From Undibacterium paludis (GTDB lineage Bacteria; Pseudomonadota; Gammaproteobacteria; Burkholderiales; Burkholderiaceae_D): DNA of 64,000 nucleotides. The position numbers were made by a program, and so were the translations under genes. Below, in pieces: positions 27,570 to 36,143 of this stretch. The DNA lies in contig NZ_JAKZHX010000010.1 in the NCBI RefSeq assembly GCF_022568815.1, positions 243,153 through 307,152 on the forward strand, read 5' to 3'. Each line of letters starts with the position of its first letter. Within the stretch, counting starts at the first letter, position 1. Below the pieces are notes generated by a model. The model worked only from the letters and a program-made list of their open reading frames with translations, did no database searches and was not told the origin of the DNA.

Positions 27570-29588
27570 ATGCCACACCCTGCCCCTGCGCCTCAATCAA
27601 CATTCTTCACGCCAAAGCGGTTGCCCCTGAGCCTGCTTGCCGCCACGCTGGCCGGCAGCCTGCTGCTGGGGGCATGCGGCCAAAAATCCAGCGCTCCGGC
27701 AGCCGCCATCGGTGACGCCACGGCCGCCACCCTCAAGACCAATGCCGACATGGCCCAAACCCTGGCGCTCGATGACCAGCAAGACTTTGAAGACGCCAAA
27801 CGTGGCCTGATCGCCAGGCCGGAAGGCAAGATACTGGGCCCCACAGGTGAAGTACTGATCGACTTTGATGCCTGGAAATTTGTAGAAGGCCCAGCCCCGG
27901 CCACTGTCAACCCCAGCCTGTGGCGGCATGCCAGGCTCAACGCCCAGATCGGCCTGTTCAAGGTCACCGATGGCATTTACCAGTTGCGCGGTTTTGATAT
28001 CGCCAACATGAGCATCATCGAAGGCAAGACCGGCTGGATCATTGTCGACCCGCTGACCTCAAAAGAAAGCGCCGCAGCCGCCATCGCCTTTGCCCGCAAA
28101 CACCTGGGCGACAAACCGGTAACCGCCGTCGTCTTCACCCATAGCCACGCCGACCATTTTGGCGGCGCGCTCGGTGTCATCACACCGGAAGAAGTTGCAA
28201 GCAAAAAAATCCCCGTCATTGCCCCCGATGGCTTCATGGAAGAAGCCACCAGCGAAAACATCCTGGTCGGCACTGCCATGGCCAGGCGCTCTGGCTACCA
28301 GTTTGGCAAAGACCTTGAACGTTCAGCCAAAGGCATGGTCGATACCGGCCTGGGCAAGGCCGTGGCCTATGGCAGCATCGGCGTGCTGGAGCCAAACCAG
28401 CTGATCACCAGACAAACGCAAGAACTGGCCGTGGATGGCGTGAACTTTGTCTTCCACAACGTGCCCGGTGCTGAGGCCCCCTCAGAACTGACCTTCAGCA
28501 TCCCCGACAAAAAAGCCTATGCCGGTGCAGAGATACTGGCGCAAACCATGCACAACCTGCTGCCGGTACGCGGCGCCAAGGCACGCGATGCGCAACGCTG
28601 GGGCCTGTACCTGGAACAGGCGCTGGAACAAAGCGCCGACGCCGACGTGTATTTTGGCCAGCACAACTGGCCGGTCTGGGGCAAAGCGCGCATTGCAGAA
28701 TTCATCACCAAACAGCGCGATGTCTACAAATACACCCATGACCAGACCGTACGCCTGATCAATGCCGGTTATACCCCGTATGAAATCGCCGACAAGATCA
28801 AACTGCCCAAATCGCTGGAAAGCTATTTTGGCGCACGCGGCTACTATGGCGATCTGCGCCACAATGTCAAAGCCGTCTACCAGTTCTACATCGGCGCGTA
28901 TGACGGCAACCCGGCCAACCTCGACCGCCTGCCCCCGCAAGAATCGGCAAAGCATTATGTCGAACTGGCAGGCGGTGCCGACAAGGCCATCGCCGCCGCA
29001 CAAACCGCCTTCGACAAAGGTGACTACCGCTGGACAGCAGAACTGCTCAACCACGTCGTCTTTGCCGACAGCAGCAACAAAAACGCCAAAGAACTGCTGG
29101 CCCGCACCTATGAACAAATGGGCTTTATGGCAGAAGCATCAACCTGGCGCAACAGCTATCTGACCGCCGCCAGCGAGTTGCGCAACGGCCCGCCCGCCAA
29201 AGGCGTCAACCGCGCCGCCATGATAGACATGCTGGGCCAGACCCCGATAGAACGCTTCCTCGAAGCCATGGCCGCCGGCCTCAACGGCCCCAACGCCGAA
29301 GGCAAAGACTACAAGCTCAACCTGGTGCTGACCGACACCAAGGAGTCTTACGTGCTATGGATAGAAAACGCCGTCCTGCACCACAAAAAAGCAGCACCAG
29401 TCAAAGACGCCAACGCCACACTCACGCTGACCAAAACCATCTTCATCAAGATGATGGCGGGCACGGCAGGTGTAAAAGATACGCTGTTCAGCGATGACCT
29501 GAAGGTAGACGGCAGCAAGATCGATCTGGTACGTTTTTTTGGCCTGATCGATAAAGCGCCGGGGACGTTTGCGATTGTGACGAAGTGA
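27570..29588 (+). CDS. Alkyl/aryl sulfatase, SdsA1/BDS1 family lipoprotein
   Basis: 672 aa. The N-terminus ends in a lipobox (LLLGAC, Cys36), so it may be membrane-anchored in the periplasm. Domains in order: metallo-beta-lactamase fold with THSHADH (190-196), the helical dimerisation domain (ARGYYGDLRHNVKAVYQFY then YDGNPANLDRLPP), and a C-terminal SCP2-like substrate-binding domain. The family hydrolyses primary alkyl sulfates such as SDS to alcohol and sulfate with a binuclear zinc site. Length and architecture match the family. Confidence 0.93.
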   Translation: MPHPAPAPQSTFFTPKRLPLSLLAATLAGSLLLGACGQKSSAPAAAIGDATAATLKTNADMAQTLALDDQQDFEDAKRGLIARPEGKILGPTGEVLIDFDAWKFVEGPAPATVNPSLWRHARLNAQIGLFKVTDGIYQLRGFDIANMSIIEGKTGWIIVDPLTSKESAAAAIAFARKHLGDKPVTAVVFTHSHADHFGGALGVITPEEVASKKIPVIAPDGFMEEATSENILVGTAMARRSGYQFGKDLERSAKGMVDTGLGKAVAYGSIGVLEPNQLITRQTQELAVDGVNFVFHNVPGAEAPSELTFSIPDKKAYAGAEILAQTMHNLLPVRGAKARDAQRWGLYLEQALEQSADADVYFGQHNWPVWGKARIAEFITKQRDVYKYTHDQTVRLINAGYTPYEIADKIKLPKSLESYFGARGYYGDLRHNVKAVYQFYIGAYDGNPANLDRLPPQESAKHYVELAGGADKAIAAAQTAFDKGDYRWTAELLNHVVFADSSNKNAKELLARTYEQMGFMAEASTWRNSYLTAASELRNGPPAKGVNRAAMIDMLGQTPIERFLEAMAAGLNGPNAEGKDYKLNLVLTDTKESYVLWIENAVLHHKKAAPVKDANATLTLTKTIFIKMMAGTAGVKDTLFSDDLKVDGSKIDLVRFFGLIDKAPGTFAIVTK

Positions 29589-29658
29589 ATTTTTATACCA
29601 CCTGGCGATTGCTCCACAGGTGTGATTTGGCAACTTTTGCAGGTTCAAAACACGACAG

Positions 29659-29688
29659 GCGTACGATCAGGTGAAGCCGATCGTACGC
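29659..29688. terminator. Hairpin between convergent genes
   Basis: Perfect 10-bp stem GCGTACGATC / GATCGTACGC with a 10-base loop, between the sulfatase stop and the convergent SDR stop. There is no T-run, so it may be a bidirectional terminator or RNA-stabilising stem. Confidence 0.45.
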
Positions 29689-29716
29689 TGACACAATGTA
29701 CATCTACTGGAAATAT

Positions 29717-30544
29717 TTATAAACCGGCGTGCTGGCGCAACATCGCCAGCCTGTCTGCTTCCGACAGGGTTCTTTGCAGCGAATAGGCCTGTTCGGCATC
29801 TGGCCCTGCCAGGTACATCACGCGCCCGGTGTTGTCGGTCGCTGCCGTGTAGATGACCTCTGCAATGAGTTCGGGTGAAGAATAATTACTGCGACGGGCG
29901 CCCGTCGCCGCCATGACTTTACCAAGGCTGGCTGCGTAGGGGTTTTCACCCTGACCGACTGTCGTTGCGAGTGAGCGGCCTGCAAAGTCAGTGCTGACAC
30001 CACCGGGAGCAATGTACTTGGCGCGGATTCCCAATGGAGCAAGCTCAAAAGACAGGGACTCGGTAAAACCGACAATGGCAAATTTTGTCGCTGCGTAAAG
30101 CGAGAAAAATGGCAGGCTGATCAAGCCGCCAAGCGAGGCAACATTGATGATCGTACCACTGCCCTGGCTTCGCATCGTCGGCAGCACGGCCCTGGTCACG
30201 GCAAAGACACCTTCAACATTAGTGGCAAACTGACGGGCGATCAGCTCTTCGCTTGCCGTCTCAAACGGGCCAAACAGGCCATAACCGGCATTGTTGACAA
30301 CAGCATCAATCCGCCCGAACCGCTCCAGCGTGGCCGCAACGGCTGCTGCCACCGATGCCGCTTGCGTGACATCAAGCGGCAACACCGCCACACCCTGGCG
30401 CGCGGCCAGATCCCCGCCCTTTGCCGGGTCGCGCATGGTGGCGGCAACACGCCAGCCCTTGTCGGCAAACAGGTTGGCAACCGCTTTGCCTATCCCGGTC
30501 GAAGCGCCGGTAATCAATACAACAGGAGAAGTTTCAGCAGACAT
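29717..30544 (-). CDS. Short-chain dehydrogenase/reductase
   Basis: 275 aa from ATG 30544, which follows AAGGA at eight bases. Classical SDR: cofactor motif TGASTGIG (12-19), NNAG, catalytic Ser in NVASLGG and the YAATK catalytic Tyr/Lys. Arg residues after the first strand suggest NADP(H). The substrate is unknown. It follows the TetR gene at 30581 in the same direction with 36 bp between, so the pair is probably one repressor-enzyme unit. Confidence 0.92.
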   Translation of the reverse strand: MSAETSPVVLITGASTGIGKAVANLFADKGWRVAATMRDPAKGGDLAARQGVAVLPLDVTQAASVAAAVAATLERFGRIDAVVNNAGYGLFGPFETASEELIARQFATNVEGVFAVTRAVLPTMRSQGSGTIINVASLGGLISLPFFSLYAATKFAIVGFTESLSFELAPLGIRAKYIAPGGVSTDFAGRSLATTVGQGENPYAASLGKVMAATGARRSNYSSPELIAEVIYTAATDNTGRVMYLAGPDAEQAYSLQRTLSEADRLAMLRQHAGL

Positions 30545-30580
30545 GGCATTATTCCTTGCTTGGTTAAGCATCAAAAAAAA

Positions 30581-31153
30581 TCAACAGCGAATGGCGTCCC
30601 AACAAAGCCGAAAGGCAAGCGACCGGGACTCTTCGCTATCGGCAACCAGACCGGCACGCATCATTCGGCCAGTCTCGCGAACCGAACCAATGAAACATGC
30701 ATTCAGGTACGCAACCGGAATATCCTTTAATATTTCTTCGCGCTGCCCTTCGGCAACGATTTTCAGCAAACCGTCACTAAGCTGCGCGGTGTAGGCCCGG
30801 ATTTCATCCGTCATGTAGGCCGAACCGATAAATTGCTCCATGAAGCTGACTTCATCGTACCGGCGCAATCTATGGTCAAGCATGCGATTCCACACTTTGC
30901 GCACCCGCAGCTTGAGGGGAGCAGACGGGTCAATCTCTTCAATATAAAAATTCATCGCCTCCTGTTTGGCATGGCGATACACTTCGTTGAACAAGGCTTC
31001 CTTGTCAGCAAAATAAACATAGAGCGTACTGGTAGCGATGCCGGCAGCCTTGGCGATGTCAATCAGCGTCAGGCCCAGCAAACCACGTTCCGCTGCCATA
31101 CGGCAGGTTGTGGCAATGATGGCGGCAAGTTTTTTTTCATCTTTTGGTTTCAT
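30581..31153 (-). CDS. TetR/AcrR-family regulator
   Basis: 190 aa. HTH at about 15-60: AAERGLLGLTLIDIAKAAGIATSTLYVYFADKEALF. The C-terminal domain is all-helical. It heads a two-gene unit with the SDR gene. A palindrome CGAATA-N2-TATTCG lies 15 bp upstream of its start, and an almost identical site precedes the divergent NAD(P)-binding gene at 31755, so the repressor probably controls both. Confidence 0.92.
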   Translation of the reverse strand: MKPKDEKKLAAIIATTCRMAAERGLLGLTLIDIAKAAGIATSTLYVYFADKEALFNEVYRHAKQEAMNFYIEEIDPSAPLKLRVRKVWNRMLDHRLRRYDEVSFMEQFIGSAYMTDEIRAYTAQLSDGLLKIVAEGQREEILKDIPVAYLNACFIGSVRETGRMMRAGLVADSEESRSLAFRLCWDAIRC

Positions 31154-31168
31154 GACTCAAATTTTAAA

Positions 31169-31182
31169 CGAATAAATATTCG
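31169..31182. promoter_or_regulatory. Candidate TetR operator, copy A
   Basis: CGAATA-AA-TATTCG, a perfect palindrome with flanking AAA and ATTA also shared with copy B. It covers the likely promoter of the TetR-SDR unit. Confidence 0.65.
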
Positions 31183-31361
31183 ATTAAAAGAGAAATTTTC
31201 ATTATTTTTTTTAGTTACAAAAGCAATATCGATCTTTTCAGGGCAAATAACCGGGACAAAACATTCGCTTAATTGATTGTCGACAGGTGCTTTTTCATAA
31301 GAGATTTCTCTTGCAGAAATTAAGCAGCACTTACGCAAAACATCCCAAAGGCTGCAACTTG

Positions 31362-31481
31362 CCGTCATTCCCTCGTCCTACCCGCGCAGGCGGGTATCTA
31401 TGCTTGATCAGCCGTGTCCTTCTTACGTCTGCGCAGGTTGATCAACGATAGGTTCCCGCTAAAAGCACGCGGGAATGACGG
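31362..31481. repeat. Inverted-repeat element with GTCATTCCC termini
   Basis: The ends CCGTCATTCCC (31362-31372) and GGGAATGACGG (31471-31481) are perfect inverted repeats. An inner hairpin ACCCGC-GCAG-GCGGGT lies at 31380-31395. Intergenic repeats with similar termini are widespread in proteobacteria. It contains no gene. Confidence 0.65.
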
Positions 31482-31637
31482 TTTTAGGTGTATCGTCCTC
31501 ATTGATATACAGGCATCGCCGAAGCAAAAACCGTCCGGTGCAATGTTGCGCCAGCCTGTTTGCTTACCCCTGCCAGACAGAACATCAGAAGGCGCAGCAC
31601 ATCGCCCGCATCAGCCTCAAACCTTTGCACTTGAAAA

Positions 31638-31651
31638 CGAATAGATATTCG
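31638..31651. promoter_or_regulatory. Candidate TetR operator, copy B
   Basis: CGAATA-GA-TATTCG, preceded by AAAA and followed by CTTA. It differs from copy A only in the spacer and outermost bases. It lies 104 bp before the NAD(P)-binding gene. Confidence 0.62.
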
Positions 31652-31754
31652 CTTAATATAGAAAAAAAGCTGCCAATAATCAAGGGACAGGAGACTTGCT
31701 GTCGATAGCCCATGCAAGCCAACTTCAGTATTGCCACACGAAAGGAGCGTTTTC

Positions 31755-32396
31755 ATGCCTGACCGAATCGTCATTCTGGCAGGAGCCACCGGCCTGGTCG
31801 GCCGCCAGATTCTTGAGGGACTGCTGGCTGACAGCACCGTGTCTGCGATACATGTTCTTGGTCGCAAAAAGCCAGCAATCGAACATTCCAAATTGATGGC
31901 GCACCTGGTCGACTTCACCGCCCTGCCCGCCTTGCCAGCAGCGGATGAACTGTACCTGGCATTGGGAACAACCATCAAGACGGCTGGCAGCCAGGCCGCC
32001 TTCAGGGCCGTGGACCACGACGCCAATCTGGCGGTGGCCGTTGCGGCGCTGGCTGCAGGCGTCAAAAAAATCGGCCTTGTCAGCGCCATGGGCGCCAATC
32101 CCCGCTCAAGCGTGTTCTACAGCCGCGTCAAAGGGGAAGTCGAATCTGCACTGGCGCAAATGCCATTTGAAGCAGTGGTCTTCGCCCGTCCATCCATGCT
32201 GATCGGTGACAGACAGGCTTTGGGACAAGCAGTCAGACCAGGCGAAATCTGGGCGGCAAAACTTGGCAAAGTGCTGGGTTTCCTCTTCCCTGCCAATTAC
32301 AAACCCATCGAAGCCACCGATGTCGCCAGGGCACTGCTCTGGTCAGTGCCGCGTGCAAAGGGCAGGCAAATTCTGTTGTCGGGCGACATGCGATAG
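31755..32396 (+). CDS. NAD(P)-binding atypical SDR protein
   Basis: 213 aa from ATG 31755, preceded by AAAGGAG at eight bases. The cofactor motif is GATGLVG (10-16), typical of extended/atypical SDRs of the NAD(P)H-binding (HTATIP2-like) group. YSRVKGEVE gives the Tyr-x-x-x-Lys pair. Close relatives are annotated as oxidoreductases without a defined substrate. The shared palindrome upstream suggests control by the TetR protein at 30581. Confidence 0.85.
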   Translation: MPDRIVILAGATGLVGRQILEGLLADSTVSAIHVLGRKKPAIEHSKLMAHLVDFTALPALPAADELYLALGTTIKTAGSQAAFRAVDHDANLAVAVAALAAGVKKIGLVSAMGANPRSSVFYSRVKGEVESALAQMPFEAVVFARPSMLIGDRQALGQAVRPGEIWAAKLGKVLGFLFPANYKPIEATDVARALLWSVPRAKGRQILLSGDMR

Positions 32397-32452
32397 CGAA
32401 ACATCACATGCGCCCGTCGCAGGCAAGCTGATCAAGCGCAGGGCAAGCTGCT

Positions 32453-32668
32453 TCAGGTCAGCAGATTTTTCTGAGCAGACGCAGCTGCATTGTTCCTGGA
32501 AATATCCAACTCCATGGCTTTCATCCTCTCCTGATGTTCCATGGTGCGCAGTTGCAGGTCGACATCCTGCTGACTGGTCTTGATCCATGCATGACACACA
32601 GCATAAGCAATGGCAACACAAAATGCACCCAGGGGAACGATTTGAGAGTAAGCGAGCATATCAGACAT
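32453..32668 (-). CDS. 71-aa membrane-anchored coiled-coil protein, copy 1
   Basis: A single hydrophobic helix (about 8-29, IVPLGAFCVAIAYAVCHAW) is followed by a charged helix rich in Gln, Glu, Met and Arg (about 31-65), likely a coiled coil. It is nearly identical over its first 34 residues to the 71-aa protein at 35928-36143. AAGGA nine bases before the start supports translation. The function is unknown; the size suggests an accessory or regulatory membrane peptide. Confidence 0.75.
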   Translation of the reverse strand: MSDMLAYSQIVPLGAFCVAIAYAVCHAWIKTSQQDVDLQLRTMEHQERMKAMELDISRNNAAASAQKNLLT

Positions 32669-32771
32669 GGCAGTCTTTCCTTGGTTGATTGAGACTTCAG
32701 TATAGGGAAAGCAAGCTGTCTACATCAGTAGCAATTGTAAGCAGTATTTTGTGACAAATGTCATGACTTTC
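32669..32771. repeat. Conserved upstream region of the small-protein gene, copy 1
   Basis: About 103 bp that match 36144-36246 at roughly nine bases in ten, ending abruptly at 32771. It includes the palindrome TGACA-AA-TGTCA at 32752-32763, about 84-95 bp upstream of the start codon. The similarity outside the gene is as strong as inside, consistent with a recent duplication or a preserved promoter. Confidence 0.7.
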
Positions 32772-32810
32772 TTTGACTTTGGCTTAAGAGACTTGAGCTT
32801 ACTGGACATG

Positions 32811-33660
32811 TCAGTCACGCCAATCTTGTTTGTTCATTGGGTCATTAACTGCATTCGAAATTTCAGTCTTAGCCAACTCAGATTTTGATTCAATTTGGGA
32901 TTTAATTCGTCTATCGAACTTTATTCCATCAAGTATAGATTTACCCATTAGGATAAAAATTACAAAAATAACAATCATTAATATGGGATTTCGGTCTATA
33001 GCCTTAGCTATCTTTGCTACTGTCGCAACCCAACCATATGCAAGAAACGGGGTTTCAAAATACCCTTTCCCCCCCAGAAAAAGACAAAGTATATTCTTCG
33101 TCATCTTTACTTAAATATGACGCCCCTGTCCACACCATCAGATTAATTTTTCCTTTTGGACGTATAACCCCTAAATTAATTGATTTTTTTGCTTTTTTAT
33201 CACTGTGTTGAACCTCTTCGTTTAACTTAACGGCAACTATATCGTCAGGAGTGTCTAACACAACATCTTTTGCCTCTTGTGTACCAGAATTAGTAACGAA
33301 ACAATGCAAAACAGAACTAGGACGTTCAGATGGAATTTCCATAAGTAAATCTGTAACCGTTTTACGAAACTTCTTCAGTTCTTCAGCCGGCTCAACTTTT
33401 TGGATATTATTTTTTTTAACTTCCTTCGCGCCAGATTTAGAATCCGTAGCACCACTATTAGGGGCAAGAATTTCAGTATTAAAAAGATCTTTCGGAATGG
33501 CGACATAATCGAAAGATTGGCACATTGCCTTTACTTGAGCTTTATCAGGATAGAAGTTTGTATAAAGAGTAAACAGTCCAATTAGTACGCTTGTTATTAC
33601 CAAGAGCCGACCTAATACGGAAACAAATAACCAATCGACAAACGATTTAATATTATTCAT
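32811..33660 (-). pseudogene. Low-GC membrane protein split by a frameshift at a seven-G run
   Basis: Two overlapping frames cover this region: 33660-33055 (201 aa, with one N-terminal helix at about 17-35) and 33104-32811 (97 aa, with one helix at about 40-55). Removing one G from the run of seven (C7 at 33069-33075 on the plus strand) joins them into one protein, reading EYTLSFSGGKGYFETP across the joint. The joined product has about 280 residues and helices at both ends. It may be a true frameshift, a phase-variable tract or a sequence error. The family is not recognised. Base composition is much more AT-rich than the neighbours. Confidence 0.6.
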
Positions 33661-34100
33661 AAATTGCCTTGAATCAAATAAACTCTAGTATCACTTTATA
33701 AAAGCATGATGCGACATCAACACTAACTATAAAGAGATTTCAGCATCAAAGTCCGTTCAATTGCACAATTAATAATATTTAACTCTCTGCTTTGTCATGC
33801 CCATTAACATGTATAGGTATGCTTAGTGTAATCGTACACATGTAAAGCGCTCAAGCAGCAATAGGTCTCTCCAATATGACACTAAATACATCTAGTGAAG
33901 CGTATTTTGCGGGTTGCTGCTTTATCAGCCTGAATTCATTTTGTTATCGCGAACATCATCTTCCGTCGATGCGTCTCTAAAGAGTCAACATTAAGGAACT
34001 TCTGAATGAGTCCAAAATCGCGAAATTAATCCTCGAAAAATCAATGCCTTTCTAATGATCTGTTGGACTTAATCAGAGGTTCCTTAATAAGATTACGTTT
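33661..34100. other. AT-rich gene-free stretch
   Basis: About 440 bp without a credible gene. It contains a segment at about 33929-33972 resembling 35301-35345 and a 99-bp inverted-repeat element at 33990-34088. The low GC continues from the split membrane-protein gene and suggests transferred DNA. Confidence 0.5.
33990..34088. mobile_element. MITE-like element with 25-bp terminal inverted repeats
   Basis: Left end 33990-34014 and right end 34064-34088 match as inverted repeats at 22 of 25 positions, beginning ATTAAGGAAC and ending GTTCCTTAAT. The 49-bp centre has no coding capacity. The TTAA at each outer edge could be a target duplication. It looks like a non-autonomous derivative of an insertion sequence; no transposase is in the window. 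Confidence 0.6.
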
Positions 34101-34150
34101 CACTAATCGTACCAACCTGCTGTCCCAACGCCCAATCCCCTATCCCCCGC

Positions 34151-35101
34151 TCAACGCCCCACAATCGCAACACTCGACGGCATCGTCAAAGGCCGCGCCT
34201 GTATCGGGCGGGCGTTGGAGACACCGTTCAATGCTGTCAGGCTATTGGCGATGGATTTCCAGTCGGCGGAGTTGATACGTACGGGTTCGCGGAGTACAAA
34301 AAAGAATACCGGTGCATCACAGGTAGGGGTGGTCAGTGAGCCGTAGTACTGGAATTGCGATTGCGTCAGGAACGGTACGATCAGGCTGCCCAGTTCGAAT
34401 GGCTTAACCTGTGCGAGTGATTTCCCTGCCATGCTTTCTGCCACTGGCTGAAGTACGTTGTAAGGGGCGCCTGTTTCTGGTCCTATGGCAAATTGGATGG
34501 CGAATACAGCTGTCAGCTGCGGGACACTGCCGATAACAGGTGCTTTGACATGCATCTCCAGCATGGAAACAGGCTGGCCGACAACGACATGTTCTGCCGG
34601 GACGTGGAAATGGAACTCTTCCAGCTTCAATGTCATCGGTCTTCCCCAGTTGGAAGACATCACCGTCAGTGGTCTGTCACCGCTGCGGCTGACTGCAAAG
34701 GCGTAGTTGTTGTGGTCATCCCTGCGCACCAGGCTAACCGTATAACTGTAGTCGCTCAGGTTGGTGGGGAGGGCAAATGCGCTGCGTCCATTGGCTGTAG
34801 TCGGGTCCAGCACGATAGGCGACTGGTTTGGTACGCTGGCGGCGCATTTGGCGCAGCCGTCTTTGACCCAGTTGTTGGTGGTGCCTGACAGTTCGGGATA
34901 TTTCCAGTCGTGGCACTGCCCTGCAGAACTGTCTGAGGCCGTGCTGGCGGGCATTGTTTTTTGTGATTCTATACCCGATGCAGGCTTTGACGTCGACTGT
35001 GTGGACGATTCTGGCTGATTGCCTGCGCAACCGCCCAAGCCGGATAACAAGGCCAGCATCAGTATCAAACGCCGGGTGTTTGTCAGTTTTTTCCTGTTCA
35101 T
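34151..35101 (-). CDS. Alpha-type carbonic anhydrase, lipoprotein
   Basis: 316 aa from ATG 35101 (35107 and 35119 are also in frame). A lipobox LSGLGGC puts the lipid on Cys25. The alpha-CA core is visible: LEEFHFHVPAEH and SMLEMHVKA supply the three zinc His, and YYGSLTTPTC and NARPIQ are family marks. NQSPIVL is the usual N-terminal CA motif. It should hydrate CO2 in the periplasm. A Ser/Thr-rich linker follows the lipid-anchor Cys. Confidence 0.9.
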   Translation of the reverse strand: MNRKKLTNTRRLILMLALLSGLGGCAGNQPESSTQSTSKPASGIESQKTMPASTASDSSAGQCHDWKYPELSGTTNNWVKDGCAKCAASVPNQSPIVLDPTTANGRSAFALPTNLSDYSYTVSLVRRDDHNNYAFAVSRSGDRPLTVMSSNWGRPMTLKLEEFHFHVPAEHVVVGQPVSMLEMHVKAPVIGSVPQLTAVFAIQFAIGPETGAPYNVLQPVAESMAGKSLAQVKPFELGSLIVPFLTQSQFQYYGSLTTPTCDAPVFFFVLREPVRINSADWKSIANSLTALNGVSNARPIQARPLTMPSSVAIVGR

Positions 35102-35411
35102 GAACATTGCCTGCCTCATTCGTCTATGGAAGTTGGGCCAACCGCAGACTGAAAAAACGCAGACGCAGTATAGCGAATAAAAACATTTAATTGCATTATT
35201 TACAATTAAATATTTTACAATATAGGCCAGGTTCGTAAATATTGCAAAAAATTTATTGCCTGATGCGGCTTTATGGATACAGCACGAACAGGCGCCGTCC
35301 TGAATTCATTCTGAAGCGGCGAGCGTCATCTTTTGTCGACATGGCTCGGAACTTTCACTGAACCGGTAGATAACTACGCTAAAATCTGATTGCTCAAATT
35401 CAGTGTGTAAA

Positions 35412-35783
35412 ATGATAATCAATATCCTCGCGCTATACTTGTTCGTCTTAGCTACGAGCATTAGTTACTGGCTTATATCCACATCAAACTGGATATGGTC
35501 AATTGCTGTAATAATGTGCTTCGCCGGATCTGCAGGTCTATTCAAACGAAAACTCTGGGGCCAGTATCTCTGGTACCTGACTGCGTTCATTGCTTCGACC
35601 GGCTGGATAGCAATGGTAACTTACACTTTATTAAACTCAGACAACGGTGTGTTTAACCATCGGGATCAATTAATGATCGCGCTGATACCCGGCTTAGTTT
35701 GGCTCTTTTCCTGGATAGCTGGTAGCTATGTCGTGGCGGTTCAATTTCGTGAGCCTGGGGCCATCGATAGCAAGCGCAGGTAA
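35412..35783 (+). CDS. Small polytopic membrane protein of unknown function
   Basis: 123 aa from ATG 35412 (a GTG at 35403 is also in frame). Four hydrophobic segments (about 2-20, 24-41, 50-70 and 92-113) fill most of the chain. No motif was recognised. A strong hairpin overlaps the stop codon. The preceding 290 bp (35120-35411) have no gene. Confidence 0.65.
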   Translation: MIINILALYLFVLATSISYWLISTSNWIWSIAVIMCFAGSAGLFKRKLWGQYLWYLTAFIASTGWIAMVTYTLLNSDNGVFNHRDQLMIALIPGLVWLFSWIAGSYVVAVQFREPGAIDSKRR

Positions 35784-35812
35784 GTACGATTATGTTCCAC
35801 TAATCGTACTTA
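35781..35812 (+). terminator. Hairpin terminator candidate
   Basis: Perfect 12-bp stem TAAGTACGATTA / TAATCGTACTTA with an eight-base loop, starting at the stop codon of the small membrane protein. A related CACTAATCGTAC sequence occurs at 34101-34112. There is no long T-run. Confidence 0.5.
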
Positions 35813-35927
35813 CTCGGGCCGCGATCATGAGAGCGTCGCATACGCTATTGGTGTCATTGGACAGATGCGTATGTGGCGCTTTGCGGCTGACGCCGCTACT
35901 GCATGACATGGGCTGCGGTAGACTGAC

Positions 35928-36143
35928 TCAGGCTTGCTGTGTTTTTCTCTCGGCGGCAGTTGCATTGTTCCTGGCGATTTCCAGTTCCATGGCTTTCATC
36001 TTTTCCTGATGTTCCATGGTACGGTATTGCAGGTCCGTTTCCTGCTGGCTGGTCTTGATCCAGGCATGGCAAACAGAATAGGCGATGGCAACACAAAATG
36101 CACCGAGGGGAACGATTTGTGAGTAAGCGAGCATATCAGACAT
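35928..36143 (-). CDS. 71-aa membrane-anchored coiled-coil protein, copy 2
   Basis: Same length as the protein at 32453-32668 and identical to it at about 54 of 71 positions. The membrane helix is almost unchanged, while the C-terminal tail diverges (ERKTQQA instead of AQKNLLT). The frame is open 35 codons further upstream, but that part corresponds to the duplicated non-coding region, so ATG 36143 is the start. It has the same AAGGA ribosome site. Confidence 0.75.
   Translation of the reverse strand: MSDMLAYSQIVPLGAFCVAIAYSVCHAWIKTSQQETDLQYRTMEHQEKMKAMELEIARNNATAAERKTQQA

Larger units (their letters stand above)
31154..31754. other. 600-bp gene-free stretch between divergent regulon members
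   Basis: It holds operator copy A near the TetR gene, an AT-rich segment to about 31330, a 120-bp inverted-repeat element at 31362-31481, and operator copy B near the right end. Short open frames inside the repeat have no ribosome site and no recognisable product. Confidence 0.6.

Noticed and set aside
31414..31708. Two short plus-strand frames near the TetR regulon
   Set aside because: They begin inside the 31362-31481 repeat, have no ribosome site and no recognisable domain.
32811..33104. The 97-aa frame as an independent gene
   Set aside because: Its proposed start lies inside the upstream frame and its sequence continues the upstream protein after a one-base change, so it was treated as one split gene.
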